Counted from the stretch's first letter, positions 14,034 through 23,024 are shown. The stretch: DNA of 64,000 nucleotides from Streptomyces zhihengii (GCF_016919245.1 NZ_JAFEJA010000001.1:806001-870000), one strand, 5' to 3'. Notes: a model not told the origin generated them from the sequence alone. Numbers and translations: made by a program.

Positions 14034-14175
14034 ATTTCTAGCACTTCGAGAACGGAGAGCGGCACCACGGCCGCGGCCCTCGGCCCGGCCCGTGCGCCCA
14101 TCCGTCCCCGAAGTCCCCGGACCTCCCGCCGAGTTGTCCGTCGTCCCCCGTCCGCCGCGTCCCCCAGGAGCCGCA

Positions 14176-15660
14176 GTGCACCACCACCCCACCGACATCC
14201 TGATCGCGGGCCAGTGGCGGCGCGGTGCCGGCGAGCCGGTCGACACGGTCGACCCGGCGACCGGCGCCGTCCTCGCCACCGTGCACTCCGCCTCCGCCGA
14301 CGAGGTCGGCGAGGCCGCCGAGGCGGCGGCGGCCGCTGCGGCGGACCCCCGCTGGCGCGACCTGCTCCCGCACCAGCGGGCCCGGGTGCTGCACCGCATC
14401 GGCGACCTCGTCGAGGCCGCGGCCGACGAGCTCGCCGCGGTGCAGACCGCCGACACCGGCAAGACCCTCGCCGAGACCCGGGCGCTCGCGCTCAGCGCGG
14501 CCGGCACCTTCCGGTACATGGCGGCGGTCCTGGAGACCGCCGAGGACAGCCTCACCCCCTCCCGGGGGGCCTATGTGACGATGAGCGTCCACGAGCCGGT
14601 GGGCGTGGTCGGCGCCGTCAACCCGTGGAACTCCCCCGTCGCCAGCGACGCCCAGAAGATCGCGCCGGCGCTCGCCGCGGGGAACGCCGTACTCCTCAAG
14701 CCGGCCGCCTGGACGCCGCTCGTCTCGCTGCGCCTCGGGCGGCTGATCACCCGGGCGCTGGAGGAGCACCACCTGCCCACCGCCCTGCTCTCGGTGCTGC
14801 CGGGCAGCGGCCGGATCGTCGGCGACGCCCTCGTGCGCCACCCGCTGGTCGCCCGGATCGGCTTCACCGGCGGCACGTCCACCGGGCGCGGCATCGCCGC
14901 CGTCGCCGCGCAGAAGCTGGTGCCCGCCTCCCTGGAGCTGGGCGGCAAGTCGCCGACGATCGTGCGCGCCGACGCCGATGTCGAGCAGGCCCTGGCCGGC
15001 GTGATGTTCGGGATCTTCTCGTCCAGCGGGCAGTCCTGCATCGCCGGCTCCCGGCTGTTCGTCGCCCGCGAGCTGTACGACTCCTTCCTCGGGAAGCTGG
15101 TCGAACGCGTCCGGGCGCTGCGGGTCGGCCCCGGCACGGACCCCGCCACCCAGGTCGGCCCGCTGGTGCACCACCGCCACCGCGACGCGGTCGCCGCCTG
15201 GGTCGACCTCGCCCGCTCCGAGGGCGCCAGGGTGCTGTGCGGCGGGGCGGCCCCCGACGGCGAGCGGTACCGCGACGGCGCGTACTACCTGCCGACCGTC
15301 CTGGACGGCCTGCCCAACACCTCCCGGACCTGCCGGGAGGAGATCTTCGGCCCCGTCCTGGTGGCCCTGCCCTACGACGACGAGGACGACCTGGTCCGCC
15401 AGGCCAACGACTCCGTCTACGGCCTGGCCTGCGGCATCTGGACGCGCGACGCACGCGCCGCCTGGCGGCTCGCCCGCCGGATCGAGGCCGGCACCGTCTG
15501 GATCAACACCTACAAGCAGTTCAGCGCCTCCACCCCGTTCAGCGGCTGGAAGGACAGCGGCCTCGGCATGGAGAAGGGCCGCGACGCGATCCGCTCCTAC
15601 CAGCGGCAGAAGTCCCTCTACTGGGGCACCTCCGACGCCCCTCTGCCCTGGGCCGGCTGA
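14176..15660 (+). CDS. NAD(P)-dependent aldehyde dehydrogenase
   Basis: This enzyme oxidises an aldehyde to the acid; in a meta-cleavage setting the likely substrate is a semialdehyde such as a 2-hydroxymuconic semialdehyde. The 494-residue protein has the PWNSP and LLKPAAWTPL cofactor motifs, catalytic Glu254 in LELGGKSP and nucleophile Cys288 in GQSCIAGSR, and EEIFGPVL plus the C-terminal PFSGWKDSGLGMEKG. The GTG at 14176 has AGGAG eight bases upstream; the longer open frame before it is Pro-rich. It is the first gene of a tightly packed operon reaching 24305. Confidence 0.95.
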   Translation: MHHHPTDILIAGQWRRGAGEPVDTVDPATGAVLATVHSASADEVGEAAEAAAAAAADPRWRDLLPHQRARVLHRIGDLVEAAADELAAVQTADTGKTLAETRALALSAAGTFRYMAAVLETAEDSLTPSRGAYVTMSVHEPVGVVGAVNPWNSPVASDAQKIAPALAAGNAVLLKPAAWTPLVSLRLGRLITRALEEHHLPTALLSVLPGSGRIVGDALVRHPLVARIGFTGGTSTGRGIAAVAAQKLVPASLELGGKSPTIVRADADVEQALAGVMFGIFSSSGQSCIAGSRLFVARELYDSFLGKLVERVRALRVGPGTDPATQVGPLVHHRHRDAVAAWVDLARSEGARVLCGGAAPDGERYRDGAYYLPTVLDGLPNTSRTCREEIFGPVLVALPYDDEDDLVRQANDSVYGLACGIWTRDARAAWRLARRIEAGTVWINTYKQFSASTPFSGWKDSGLGMEKGRDAIRSYQRQKSLYWGTSDAPLPWAG

Positions 15661-15717
15661 TCCGGCGCACCGCCGCCGGCCGACCGCCCCGCACGCCCCG
15701 CCCGTCTGGAGACACTC

Positions 15718-16710
15718 ATGCACCGTCCACCGCCCGGCCCCGTCGCCCGGCTCCGCCACCTGCGCTACGTGGAGCTGCGCACCCCCGCCTTCGCCGAGGC
15801 CGCCGGCTTCTACGAGGACGTCTGGGGGCTCGAGACCGTCGAGTCCGACACCGGCGCCCGCTGGCTGCGCGGCACGAGCGACGAGCACCACGTGCTGCAC
15901 CTGACCGAGCACGAGCGGGTGGGTCTCGGCCGGATCGCCTTCGCCGTCGGCACGCCCGCCGAGGTCGACGGGGCGGCCCGGCGCCTGGAGGCGCGCGGCA
16001 TCGTCCCCGTGCACGGTCCGGGGCCGCTGGAGCAGGCGGGCGGCGGGTACGGGGTGCGCTTCACCGACCCCGAGGGCCGTCTGGTGGAGATCAGCGCCGA
16101 CGTCCACGCCGTGGTCCCGCGCGGCCGGGACGGCGCGGTGCCGGTGGGCGTCACCCACGCGGTGCTCAACACGACCGACATCGACGCGGCCGTGGCGTTC
16201 TACCGCGACGTCCTCGGGCTGCGGGTCTCCGACTGGTCGGAGCACCAGATGGCGTTCCTGCGCTGCAACGCCGACCACCACTGCATCGCGTTCAACCAGG
16301 CGGAGTGGACCTCCCTCAACCACGTCGCCTACGAGATGAGCTCGGTCGACCACTTCATGCGCGGCCTCGGCCGGCTCCGCCACCACGGCATCACCCCGCA
16401 GTGGGGCCCCGGGCGCCACGGCCCCGGCAACAACACCTTCTCCTACTTCACCGACCCCTCCGGGCTGGTCTGCGAGTACACCTCCGAGGTCGCCCAGATC
16501 GTCGAGGACGCCTGGATCGCGCGGGTGTGGCGGCGGGTGCCGGAGCTGTCCGACCTGTGGGGCACGGCCGGCCCGCCGTCGAAGGAGATCCGCTGCCACA
16601 TGGCGGGCGCACCGGACCCCGGCCCGCTCGCCCCCGTAGACGCCCCGCCCGCCACCGGCCCGCGGGAACCGCAGGCCGCACCGCACGACACCCAGGAGGA
16701 CGCCGCATGA
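15718..16710 (+). CDS. Type I extradiol ring-cleavage dioxygenase (two-domain VOC)
   Basis: This Fe(II) enzyme cleaves a catechol-type ring next to the hydroxyl pair. The 330-residue protein has two VOC modules: RLRHLRYVELRTPAFAEAAGFYEDVWGL and VTHAVLNTTDIDAAVAFYRDVLGL. The second carries the two-His-one-carboxylate triad: His147 in VTHAVL, His202 in LNHVAYEM and Glu253 in LVCEYTSE. GRHGPGNNTFSYFTDPSGLVCEYTSE matches the family signature around the third ligand. A 45-residue Pro-rich tail follows. Its stop overlaps the next ATG by 4 bases. Confidence 0.92.
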   Translation: MHRPPPGPVARLRHLRYVELRTPAFAEAAGFYEDVWGLETVESDTGARWLRGTSDEHHVLHLTEHERVGLGRIAFAVGTPAEVDGAARRLEARGIVPVHGPGPLEQAGGGYGVRFTDPEGRLVEISADVHAVVPRGRDGAVPVGVTHAVLNTTDIDAAVAFYRDVLGLRVSDWSEHQMAFLRCNADHHCIAFNQAEWTSLNHVAYEMSSVDHFMRGLGRLRHHGITPQWGPGRHGPGNNTFSYFTDPSGLVCEYTSEVAQIVEDAWIARVWRRVPELSDLWGTAGPPSKEIRCHMAGAPDPGPLAPVDAPPATGPREPQAAPHDTQEDAA

Positions 16711-17504
16711 GCACCGCACGCAAGGTGGGCGTCGTCGGCTGGGGCGCGATCGGCCGGGTCGTCGGCACCGCGCTCGCCGAGGGCCGGGTCCCCGGCGCGG
16801 AACTGGTGTGCATCGTCGACAACCGCCCCCTCGGCGAGGCCGCGCCGGCCCGGCAGGTCCCCTTCGAGGAGGCCCTGGAGCTGTGCGACCTGATCGTGGA
16901 GGCCGCGGGCCAGGGCGTCGTACGGGAGTGGGGCGAGCGGATCCTGGCCTCGGGCACGGACCTGCTGGTCGCCTCCACCGGAGCGCTGACCGACGACGGG
17001 CTGGCGAAGCGCCTGCTCGCCGCGGGCCCCGGCCGGGTGTACTTCACCGGCGGCGCCGTCGGCGGACTCGACCTGCTCCAGGCGGCCCGCTCGCTGGGCC
17101 CGCTGGACGAGGTCAGGCTCACCACCACCAAGCTGCCCGCCACCCTCGAACAGCCGTGGATGGACGAGGAGTTGCTGGCCCGCATGCGGACGGCGACGGG
17201 CCCGGTCGAGGTCATGGCGGGCACCGCCCGCGACGTGCCGGTGAAGTTCCCCAAGTCGACGAACGTGGCCGCCTCGGTCGCGCTGGCCGTCGGCGACCTG
17301 GACACTGTGCGGGTCCAGGTCGTCGCCGACCCGGCGGCGGAGCGCACCCGGCATGTCGTGGAGGCGTCCGGGCCGCACGGCGCGTACCGCTTCGAGGTCG
17401 CGCATCTGCCGGACCCGGGCAACCCCGCGACGAGTCAGGTCGTGCCCCACGCGGTGCTGCGCTCGCTGGGGGCGCTCGCCGGGCGGACGGGTCAGATCCT
17501 GTGA
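16707..17504 (+). CDS. Aspartate dehydrogenase (NadX-like) family protein
   Basis: The 265-residue protein matches the L-aspartate dehydrogenase family, which converts aspartate to iminoaspartate or oxaloacetate with NAD(P). It has an N-terminal Rossmann motif VVGWGAIGRVVG, DLIVEAAGQGVVREW, the catalytic-domain stretch VKFPKSTNVAASVALAVGDLD and NPATSQVVPHAVL near the end. Within an aromatic operon and coupled to both neighbours (ATGA upstream, GTGA downstream), it more likely acts on a pathway amino acid or imine than in NAD synthesis. That suggests nitrogen is released from the substrate during catabolism, but this is inference. Confidence 0.85.
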   Translation: MSTARKVGVVGWGAIGRVVGTALAEGRVPGAELVCIVDNRPLGEAAPARQVPFEEALELCDLIVEAAGQGVVREWGERILASGTDLLVASTGALTDDGLAKRLLAAGPGRVYFTGGAVGGLDLLQAARSLGPLDEVRLTTTKLPATLEQPWMDEELLARMRTATGPVEVMAGTARDVPVKFPKSTNVAASVALAVGDLDTVRVQVVADPAAERTRHVVEASGPHGAYRFEVAHLPDPGNPATSQVVPHAVLRSLGALAGRTGQIL

Positions 17505-18322
17505 CCGCCGCCGTCCATCTCACGGAGGCGGGTGAAGCGGGTCCGCTGCTGCTGTGCCTGCACGGCATCGGCTCCTCGTCCGCGGCCTTCGTGCCCCAGC
17601 TCGCCGAACTCTCCGCGTACGTCCGCGTCGTCGCCTGGGACGCACCCGGCTACGCCGCGTCGCCGGACCCGGACGGACCGCTGACGCTGGACGACTACGC
17701 GGACACCGCGGCCGCACTGATCCGGGCCCGCGGCGGCCGTGCCCACGTCCTCGGCGTCTCCTGGGGCGGGGTGATCGCGCTGCGGCTCGCCACCCGCCAC
17801 CCGGAGCTCGTCGACTCGCTGATCGTGGCCGACTCCAGCCCCGGTTCGGGCACGGACGAGGCCAAGGCCGCGGCGATGCGGGCGCGGGCGGCCGAACTGG
17901 CCGAGCGCGGGCCGCGCGCCTTCGCCGAGGCCCGCGGGCCGCGCCTGGTGTCGCCGGGCGCGCCCGAGGAACTGGTGCGCCGGGTCGTCGACACCATGGC
18001 GGCAGCCGTCCGGCTGCCCGGCTACGCCCACGCGGCCGAGTCCATGGCCGGCGCGGACCTGCGCGCCGAACTGCCCTCCGTGACCGCTCCCCTGCTCGTG
18101 CTCTGCGGGGAGCAGGACACGGTCACCGGCGTCGACGCGAGCCAGGCGCTCGCGGGCGCCGTCCACAAGTCCGCCTTCGTGATCGTCAAGGACGCCGGTC
18201 ACCTGGCCAACCAGGAGCAGCCGGGGCGCTTCAACGCCTGGGTGCTCGCCCATCTGCGGATCACCGCCGGTGTCCCCGACACCGCGGCCGCCACCGAACA
18301 GGAGCTGTCCTCATGCCTCTGA
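17501..18322 (+). CDS. Alpha/beta-fold hydrolase, meta-cleavage product hydrolase-like
   Basis: The 273-residue protein is an alpha/beta hydrolase, with LLCLHGIGSSSAAF as the oxyanion-hole region, Ser87 in GVSWGG as nucleophile, Asp206 in CGEQDTVTG and His234 in KDAGHLANQEQP completing the triad. In meta-cleavage pathways such enzymes split carbon-carbon bonds of ring-fission products (MhpC/BphD type). The GTG at 17501 overlaps the previous stop (GTGA). Its end overlaps the cupin gene by 10 bases. Confidence 0.9.
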   Translation: MTAAVHLTEAGEAGPLLLCLHGIGSSSAAFVPQLAELSAYVRVVAWDAPGYAASPDPDGPLTLDDYADTAAALIRARGGRAHVLGVSWGGVIALRLATRHPELVDSLIVADSSPGSGTDEAKAAAMRARAAELAERGPRAFAEARGPRLVSPGAPEELVRRVVDTMAAAVRLPGYAHAAESMAGADLRAELPSVTAPLLVLCGEQDTVTGVDASQALAGAVHKSAFVIVKDAGHLANQEQPGRFNAWVLAHLRITAGVPDTAAATEQELSSCL

Positions 18323-18834
18323 CCACCACCGCGTACGACAACGGCGGCGACCTCTCCGCGTACACCGACTCCCTCATCGCGACCAAGGACTCCCGGGTCG
18401 CGGACTTCGGCACCCTCTCCTTCCAGGAGAAGGCGGGCCCGCAGTACCGCCGCGGCCAGATCCGCTACGTCGGCTCCGGCGCCACCGGCAACCACGAGAA
18501 CGACAACCGCATCCTGCCGTCGGGCGGCTTCACCTTCTCCAACATGCTGCTGCCGCCCGGCGCCGAGGGCCCGGCCCACACCCACCACGACGTGGAGGAG
18601 GCGTTCTTCGTCCTGGAGGGCGAGGTCAAGGTCGGCATCCACCGCGGCCCCGACGAGGCCGAGTACCGCACCCTCGGCTACCGCGACATGATCGTCGTCC
18701 CGGCCGGGGTGACCCGTTCGCTGAAGAACGAGGGCGACACCGACGCCCTGTTCTGCGTCGTCATCGGCACGCAGAAGCCGCAGGTCCCGACCTACCCCGA
18801 GTACTCGCCGATGCACGGCGTCACCCGTGACTGA
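18313..18834 (+). CDS. Cupin-domain protein
   Basis: The 173-residue protein has one conserved cupin barrel: motif 1 HTHHDVEEAFFVLEGEVKVG (metal ligands probably His89, His91 and Glu95) and motif 2 near YRDMIVVPAGVTRSLKNEG. Cupins of this size act as dioxygenases, isomerases or decarboxylase-like enzymes; the pathway step is unknown. Upstream of the barrel is an 85-residue conserved-looking segment including QIRYVGSGATGNHENDN. It starts inside the hydrolase gene and ends inside the next SDR gene, so translation of all three is coupled. Confidence 0.85.
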   Translation: MPLTTTAYDNGGDLSAYTDSLIATKDSRVADFGTLSFQEKAGPQYRRGQIRYVGSGATGNHENDNRILPSGGFTFSNMLLPPGAEGPAHTHHDVEEAFFVLEGEVKVGIHRGPDEAEYRTLGYRDMIVVPAGVTRSLKNEGDTDALFCVVIGTQKPQVPTYPEYSPMHGVTRD

Positions 18835-19582
18835 CACCGCGGCCGGCGGTGCCCGCACCGTCGTCGTCACCGGGGCGGGCCGTGGCCTGGGACTGGCCAT
18901 GGCCCGCCGGGCCGGCGCGGACGGCTTCCGGGTCGTCGTCGCCGAACTCGACCCCGAGCGGGGCGAGCGGGCGGCGGCGGAGCTCCGCGCCGAGGGGACG
19001 AAGGCCCGCTTCGTGCACTGCGACGTGGCCGACCCCGCCTCGGTGGACGCCCTCGCCGAGGCCGTCGCCGGGTGGGGCCCGCTGTACGGGCTGGTCAACA
19101 ACGCGGCGCTCGCCAACGGCGTGGGCGGCAGGGAGTTCCAGGACATCGACGTCGCGGTGTGGGACCGGCTGATGACGGTCAACGCCCGCGGCCCCTGGCT
19201 GGTGGCCAAGGCGCTGTACCCGTACCTCGCCTCCCCCGGCCGGATCGTCAACATCGCGTCGGACGCCGCGCTGTACGGCTCCCCGCGCCTCGCCCACTAC
19301 ATCGCGTCCAAAGGCGCGGTCATCGCGCTCACCCGGGCGATGGCCCGCGAACTGGGCGACCGGGGCGTCACCGTCAACGCGGTCGCCCCCGGCCTCACCG
19401 AGTGCGAGGCCACCGAGACCGTGCCCGCCGAGCGGCACGACCTCTACCGCCTGAACCGGGCCGTCTCCCGCGCGCAGCGGCCGGACGACCTCATCGGGAT
19501 CGTCTCCTTCCTGCTCGGCGAGGAGTCCCGCTATCTGACCGGACAGGTGATCGCCGTCAACGGCGGCTTCACCATGAACTGA
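18827..19582 (+). CDS. Short-chain dehydrogenase/reductase, catalytically complete
   Basis: The 251-residue classical SDR has the cofactor motif TGAGRGLG, NNAA, catalytic Ser in VNIASDAALYG and the YIASK motif with Tyr158 and Lys162. The C-terminus SRYLTGQVIAVNGG is typical of the FabG-like branch. It would oxidise or reduce an alcohol/ketone intermediate, for example dehydrogenating a cis-dihydrodiol produced by the Rieske enzyme; the exact step is inference. The GTG start overlaps the cupin gene by 8 bases. Confidence 0.92.
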   Translation: MTDTAAGGARTVVVTGAGRGLGLAMARRAGADGFRVVVAELDPERGERAAAELRAEGTKARFVHCDVADPASVDALAEAVAGWGPLYGLVNNAALANGVGGREFQDIDVAVWDRLMTVNARGPWLVAKALYPYLASPGRIVNIASDAALYGSPRLAHYIASKGAVIALTRAMARELGDRGVTVNAVAPGLTECEATETVPAERHDLYRLNRAVSRAQRPDDLIGIVSFLLGEESRYLTGQVIAVNGGFTMN

Positions 19583-19600
19583 AGCGCAGGAGCACCCATC

Positions 19601-20389
19601 ATGGATCTGGGACTCGCCGGCCGCACGGTCGTGGTCACCGGCGGCAGCTCGGGCGTCGGCCTGGCCACCGTCCGCGCCCTGCTCGACGAGGGCGCCCGCG
19701 TCGCCACCTGCGGACGCGACGCCGGCCGACTGGAGAAGGCGGCCGCCGGCCTCGGCGCCGGGCCCGACCGGCTGCTGACCGCCGTGTGCGACGTACGCGA
19801 CGCCGGCGCCGTGCGCGGCTTCGTCGAGCGCGCCGCCGGGGAGTTCGGCGGCGTCGACGGGCTCGTCAACAACGCCGGGCAGTCCCGGATGAAAGGGCTC
19901 GACGACTCCACGGACGAGGACTGGCGCGACGAACTGGAACTGAAGTTCGCCGGTGTGCTCAACCCGCTGCACGCCGCCCGGCCGTATCTCGCGGCGTCCG
20001 GCGCGGGCAGCATCGTCAACATCAACGCGGTGCTGGCCAAGCAGCCGGAGACCCGGCTGATCACCACCAGCGCCGCCCGCGCCGGCATCCTCAACCTCTC
20101 CAAGTCCCTCTCCGTGGAACTGGCCGGCGAGGGCATCCGGGTCAACTCGGTGTGCCTGGGGCTCGTCGACACCGGCCAGTGGACCCGCCGTCACGCCGCC
20201 GCCGGAGGCCCGCTGGGCTACGAGGAGTGGCAGGCGGAACTGGCCGCCGACCGGGGCATCGCCCTGGGGCGGCTGGGGCGGGCCGACGAGGTGGCGTACG
20301 CGGTCGTCGCGCTGCTGTCGCCCCGCGCCTCGTACATCACCGGCACCAGCATCGACGTCTGCGGCGGCGTGAGCCGCTCCATCCTCTGA
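19601..20389 (+). CDS. SDR-family protein lacking the canonical catalytic residues
   Basis: The 262-residue protein has an intact SDR cofactor-binding half (VVVTGGSSGVGLATVRAL, CDVRD, NNAG) and the usual C-terminal SYITGTSIDVCGG. The active-site region reads SIVNINAVLAKQPETRLITTSAARAGILNLSKSLS: the YxxxK motif is replaced by TSAAR (Thr156, Arg160), the catalytic Ser position is not Ser, and the helix-4 Asn is Lys. It should bind NAD(P) but cannot use the standard Tyr-Lys mechanism. It may be a non-oxidoreductase SDR, such as a lyase, decarboxylase or partner subunit. It lies 18 bases after the complete SDR gene. Confidence 0.88.
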   Translation: MDLGLAGRTVVVTGGSSGVGLATVRALLDEGARVATCGRDAGRLEKAAAGLGAGPDRLLTAVCDVRDAGAVRGFVERAAGEFGGVDGLVNNAGQSRMKGLDDSTDEDWRDELELKFAGVLNPLHAARPYLAASGAGSIVNINAVLAKQPETRLITTSAARAGILNLSKSLSVELAGEGIRVNSVCLGLVDTGQWTRRHAAAGGPLGYEEWQAELAADRGIALGRLGRADEVAYAVVALLSPRASYITGTSIDVCGGVSRSIL

Positions 20390-20398
20390 GGAGACACC

Positions 20399-22024
20399 AT
20401 GCGTTACGACAACGGAGGCGATCTCCTCGTCGCCGTCCTGCGCGAACTCGGCATCGACACCGTCTTCGGCATCGTCAGCGTGCACAACCTGCCGCTGGTG
20501 GAGGCCGTCGACCGCGAGCTGCGCTTCGTTCCGGTGCGCCACGAGGCGTCCGCGGTGAACGCCGCCGACGCCTGGGGGCGGGCCCGCGGCTCGATCGGCT
20601 GCGCGCTGACCTCCACCGGCACCGGCGCGGGCAACGCGGCCGGTTCGCTGATCGAGGCGCTCAGCGCGGGCAGCCCGGTGCTCCATGTCACCGGCCAGGT
20701 CGAGAGCGAGTTCCTGGGCAGCGGGCGCGGGTTCATCCACGAGACCAAGGACCAGCTCGGCATGCTGGAGGCCGTGTCGGCGTACGCGGCGAGCGTGCCG
20801 GACGCCGCGTCGGCGGGCCGGATCCTGCGCGAGGCGGCGCACGCGGCACTCGCCGTCCCGGGCGGCCCGGCCAGCGTGGAGTGGCCCGTCGACCTCCAGT
20901 ACGCGGCCCAGAGCGACACTCCCGTGGCGCTGCCCCCGCAGGTCCTGCCCGTCCCCGGCGACGCCGGCCTGGCGGCCGCGGGCGCCCTGCTGGCCTCGGC
21001 CCGCCGCCCGCTGATCTGGGCCGGCGGCGGCGCCCGCACCGCCCGCGCCGAGCTCACCGCGCTGCTGGAGGCGACGGGCGCGGGACTGCTCACCTCCAAC
21101 TCCGGCCGCGGCACGGTGCCCGAGGACCATCCGCAGGTCGTCGGCAACTTCGCCACCGCCCCCGCGGCCCGGGCGCTGCTCGCCGACGCGGACGTGCTGC
21201 TCACCGTGGGCACCCACTTCCGCTCCAACGAGACCGCCGACTACACGCTGGAGATGCCGGCCGCGCACATCCAGATCGACGCGGACGCGGCGGCCCTGGG
21301 CCGCGTGTACCCGGCCGCCCACGCGCTGCACGGCGAGGCGGCCGCCACCCTCGCCGCGCTGCTGCCGCACACCCGGGCCGCCGACGCCCCGTGGACCCGG
21401 CGGGTCACGGCCGTGCGCGAGGAGGTGCGCGCCGCGCTGTCCGAGGGGATCGGACCGCAGGCCGCGGTCCTGGCGGCGATCCGCGACGCCCTGCCCCGCG
21501 AGGCGGTCGTCGCCCGGGACGTCACCATCCCCTCCAGCAGCTGGGGCAACCGCCTGCTGCCGATGCACGACCCCCGCGACAACGTCTTCCCGCGCGGCGG
21601 CGGCATCGGCCAGGGCCTCGGGATGGGCATCGGCGCCGCGCTGGCCCGCCCCGGCGCGCCGACCGTGGTGATGGCCGGCGACGGCGGGCTCGCCGTCCAC
21701 CTCGGCGAGCTGCTCACCCTCGCCCAGGAACGGCCCCGGCTGACGCTGATCGTCTTCAACGACGGCGGCTACGGGGTGCTGCGCAACATGCAGGACCGCT
21801 ACGGCGAGCGGCGTTCCGGCGTCGACCTCGTCACCCCCGACTTCGAGCTGCTGGCCCGCTCCTGCTCGCTGCCGTACCTGCGGATCGCCGCCGAGGAGCA
21901 CGCCGCCCCCGTCCTCGCCGAGGCCGTGGCGACCGACGGACCGGTCCTCGTGGAGGTCGACCTCGCGGCGCTCGGCCCGATGAAGAACCCGTTCACCCCG
22001 CCCGTCAGGATCCCGGGCCGGTAG
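20399..22024 (+). CDS. Thiamine-diphosphate-dependent enzyme (acetolactate synthase/benzoylformate decarboxylase superfamily)
   Basis: The 541-residue protein has all three ThDP-enzyme domains: the N-terminal Pyr domain (GIDTVFGIVSVHNLPLVEAV, RHEASAVNAADAWGRARG with the catalytic Glu), a central domain, and the C-terminal PP domain with the Mg/ThDP motif MAGDGGLAVHLGELLTLAQ (about 424) through NDGGYG. Such enzymes decarboxylate 2-oxo acids or join/cleave carbon-carbon bonds. Here a 2-oxo acid from ring fission is a reasonable substrate. It begins 10 bases after the atypical SDR gene. Confidence 0.9.
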   Translation: MRYDNGGDLLVAVLRELGIDTVFGIVSVHNLPLVEAVDRELRFVPVRHEASAVNAADAWGRARGSIGCALTSTGTGAGNAAGSLIEALSAGSPVLHVTGQVESEFLGSGRGFIHETKDQLGMLEAVSAYAASVPDAASAGRILREAAHAALAVPGGPASVEWPVDLQYAAQSDTPVALPPQVLPVPGDAGLAAAGALLASARRPLIWAGGGARTARAELTALLEATGAGLLTSNSGRGTVPEDHPQVVGNFATAPAARALLADADVLLTVGTHFRSNETADYTLEMPAAHIQIDADAAALGRVYPAAHALHGEAAATLAALLPHTRAADAPWTRRVTAVREEVRAALSEGIGPQAAVLAAIRDALPREAVVARDVTIPSSSWGNRLLPMHDPRDNVFPRGGGIGQGLGMGIGAALARPGAPTVVMAGDGGLAVHLGELLTLAQERPRLTLIVFNDGGYGVLRNMQDRYGERRSGVDLVTPDFELLARSCSLPYLRIAAEEHAAPVLAEAVATDGPVLVEVDLAALGPMKNPFTPPVRIPGR

Positions 22025-22088
22025 GCCCGGAGCCGGTTCCGACGCAACACCCGTACTGCCCGACTGCCGGTAAGGAGGCACCAGGCCG

Positions 22089-23024
22089 ATGAGCGACAAC
22101 CCGTCCGAGCTGATCGTCCGCCGTATGACGTGGGAGGCCGAGGGCGTCCTGTCCGTCGAACTCGCCCACCCCGAGGGCAAGCCGCTGCCCGCCTGGACGC
22201 CCGGCGCCCACCTCGACGTCCATGTCGGCGGCCAGATACGCCAGTACAGCCTGTGCGGCGACCCCCAGGACCCGGACGTGTACCGGATCGGCGTCCTCAA
22301 CGAGCCCTCCTCGCGCGGCGGCTCGCGCTTCGTGCACACCACCCTGCGGCCGGGACAGCGCGTCACCGTGTCCGAACCGCGCAACCACTTCGCGCTCGAG
22401 GACGCGGCGGGCTACGTCCTCGTCGCCGGCGGCATCGGGATCACCCCGCTGCTGGCGATGGCCCGCGAGGCGGCCCGCCGGGGCGTGGCGTGGCGGCTGG
22501 TCTACGGCGGCCGCAGCCGCGCCTCGATGGCCTTCACCGGTGAACTCGCCGCGCTCGGCGGCGATGTCACGCTCGTCCCGCAGGACGAGCTCGGCCACAT
22601 CGACCTGGACGCGGCGCTCGGCGGCCTGCCCGACGGCACGCTGGTGTACTCCTGCGGCCCGGAGCCGCTGCTGGCCGCCGTCGAGGAGCGCTGCCCGGCC
22701 GGTCTGCTGCGGCTGGAGCGGTTCGCCGCGCCCGTCGTGGAACGCACCGGCGACGAGGCGTCGTTCGAGGTCGAGTGCCGCACCTCGGGCGTGACCTTCG
22801 GCGTCGGCCCGGACACCTCGATCCTGGAGGCCGCCGAGGCGGCCGGGCTGAGCGTGGACAGCTCCTGCCGCGACGGCATCTGCGGCTCCTGCGAGACCCG
22901 GGTGCTCGACGGCACCCCCGACCACCGCGACTTCCTGCTGAGCGAGGCCGAGCACGCGGCGGGCGCCAGCATGATGATCTGCGTCTCGCGGTGCGCCTCC
23001 GGCCGGCTCGTCCTCGACCTGTGA
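22089..23024 (+). CDS. PDR/VanB-type oxidoreductase (reductase of the Rieske system)
   Basis: This is the class IA reductase that passes electrons from NAD(P)H through FMN and a plant-type [2Fe-2S] cluster to a Rieske oxygenase. The 311-residue protein has the flavin motif RQYSLCGD, the nucleotide motif VAGGIGITPLLAMAREA, YSCGPEPLL, and a C-terminal ferredoxin domain with SSCRDGICGSCETRVLDG plus a fourth Cys in MICVSRC. The ATG at 22089 has AAGGAGG upstream. With the oxygenase gene at 23298 it makes a two-component Rieske system. Confidence 0.95.
   Translation: MSDNPSELIVRRMTWEAEGVLSVELAHPEGKPLPAWTPGAHLDVHVGGQIRQYSLCGDPQDPDVYRIGVLNEPSSRGGSRFVHTTLRPGQRVTVSEPRNHFALEDAAGYVLVAGGIGITPLLAMAREAARRGVAWRLVYGGRSRASMAFTGELAALGGDVTLVPQDELGHIDLDAALGGLPDGTLVYSCGPEPLLAAVEERCPAGLLRLERFAAPVVERTGDEASFEVECRTSGVTFGVGPDTSILEAAEAAGLSVDSSCRDGICGSCETRVLDGTPDHRDFLLSEAEHAAGASMMICVSRCASGRLVLDL

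Noticed and set aside
18313..20430. Shared YDNGGDL near the N-termini of the cupin and the ThDP enzyme
   Set aside because: In the ThDP enzyme NGGDLLV is part of the usual family N-terminus. The cupin match is short and in an unrelated fold, so coincidence is the simplest reading.
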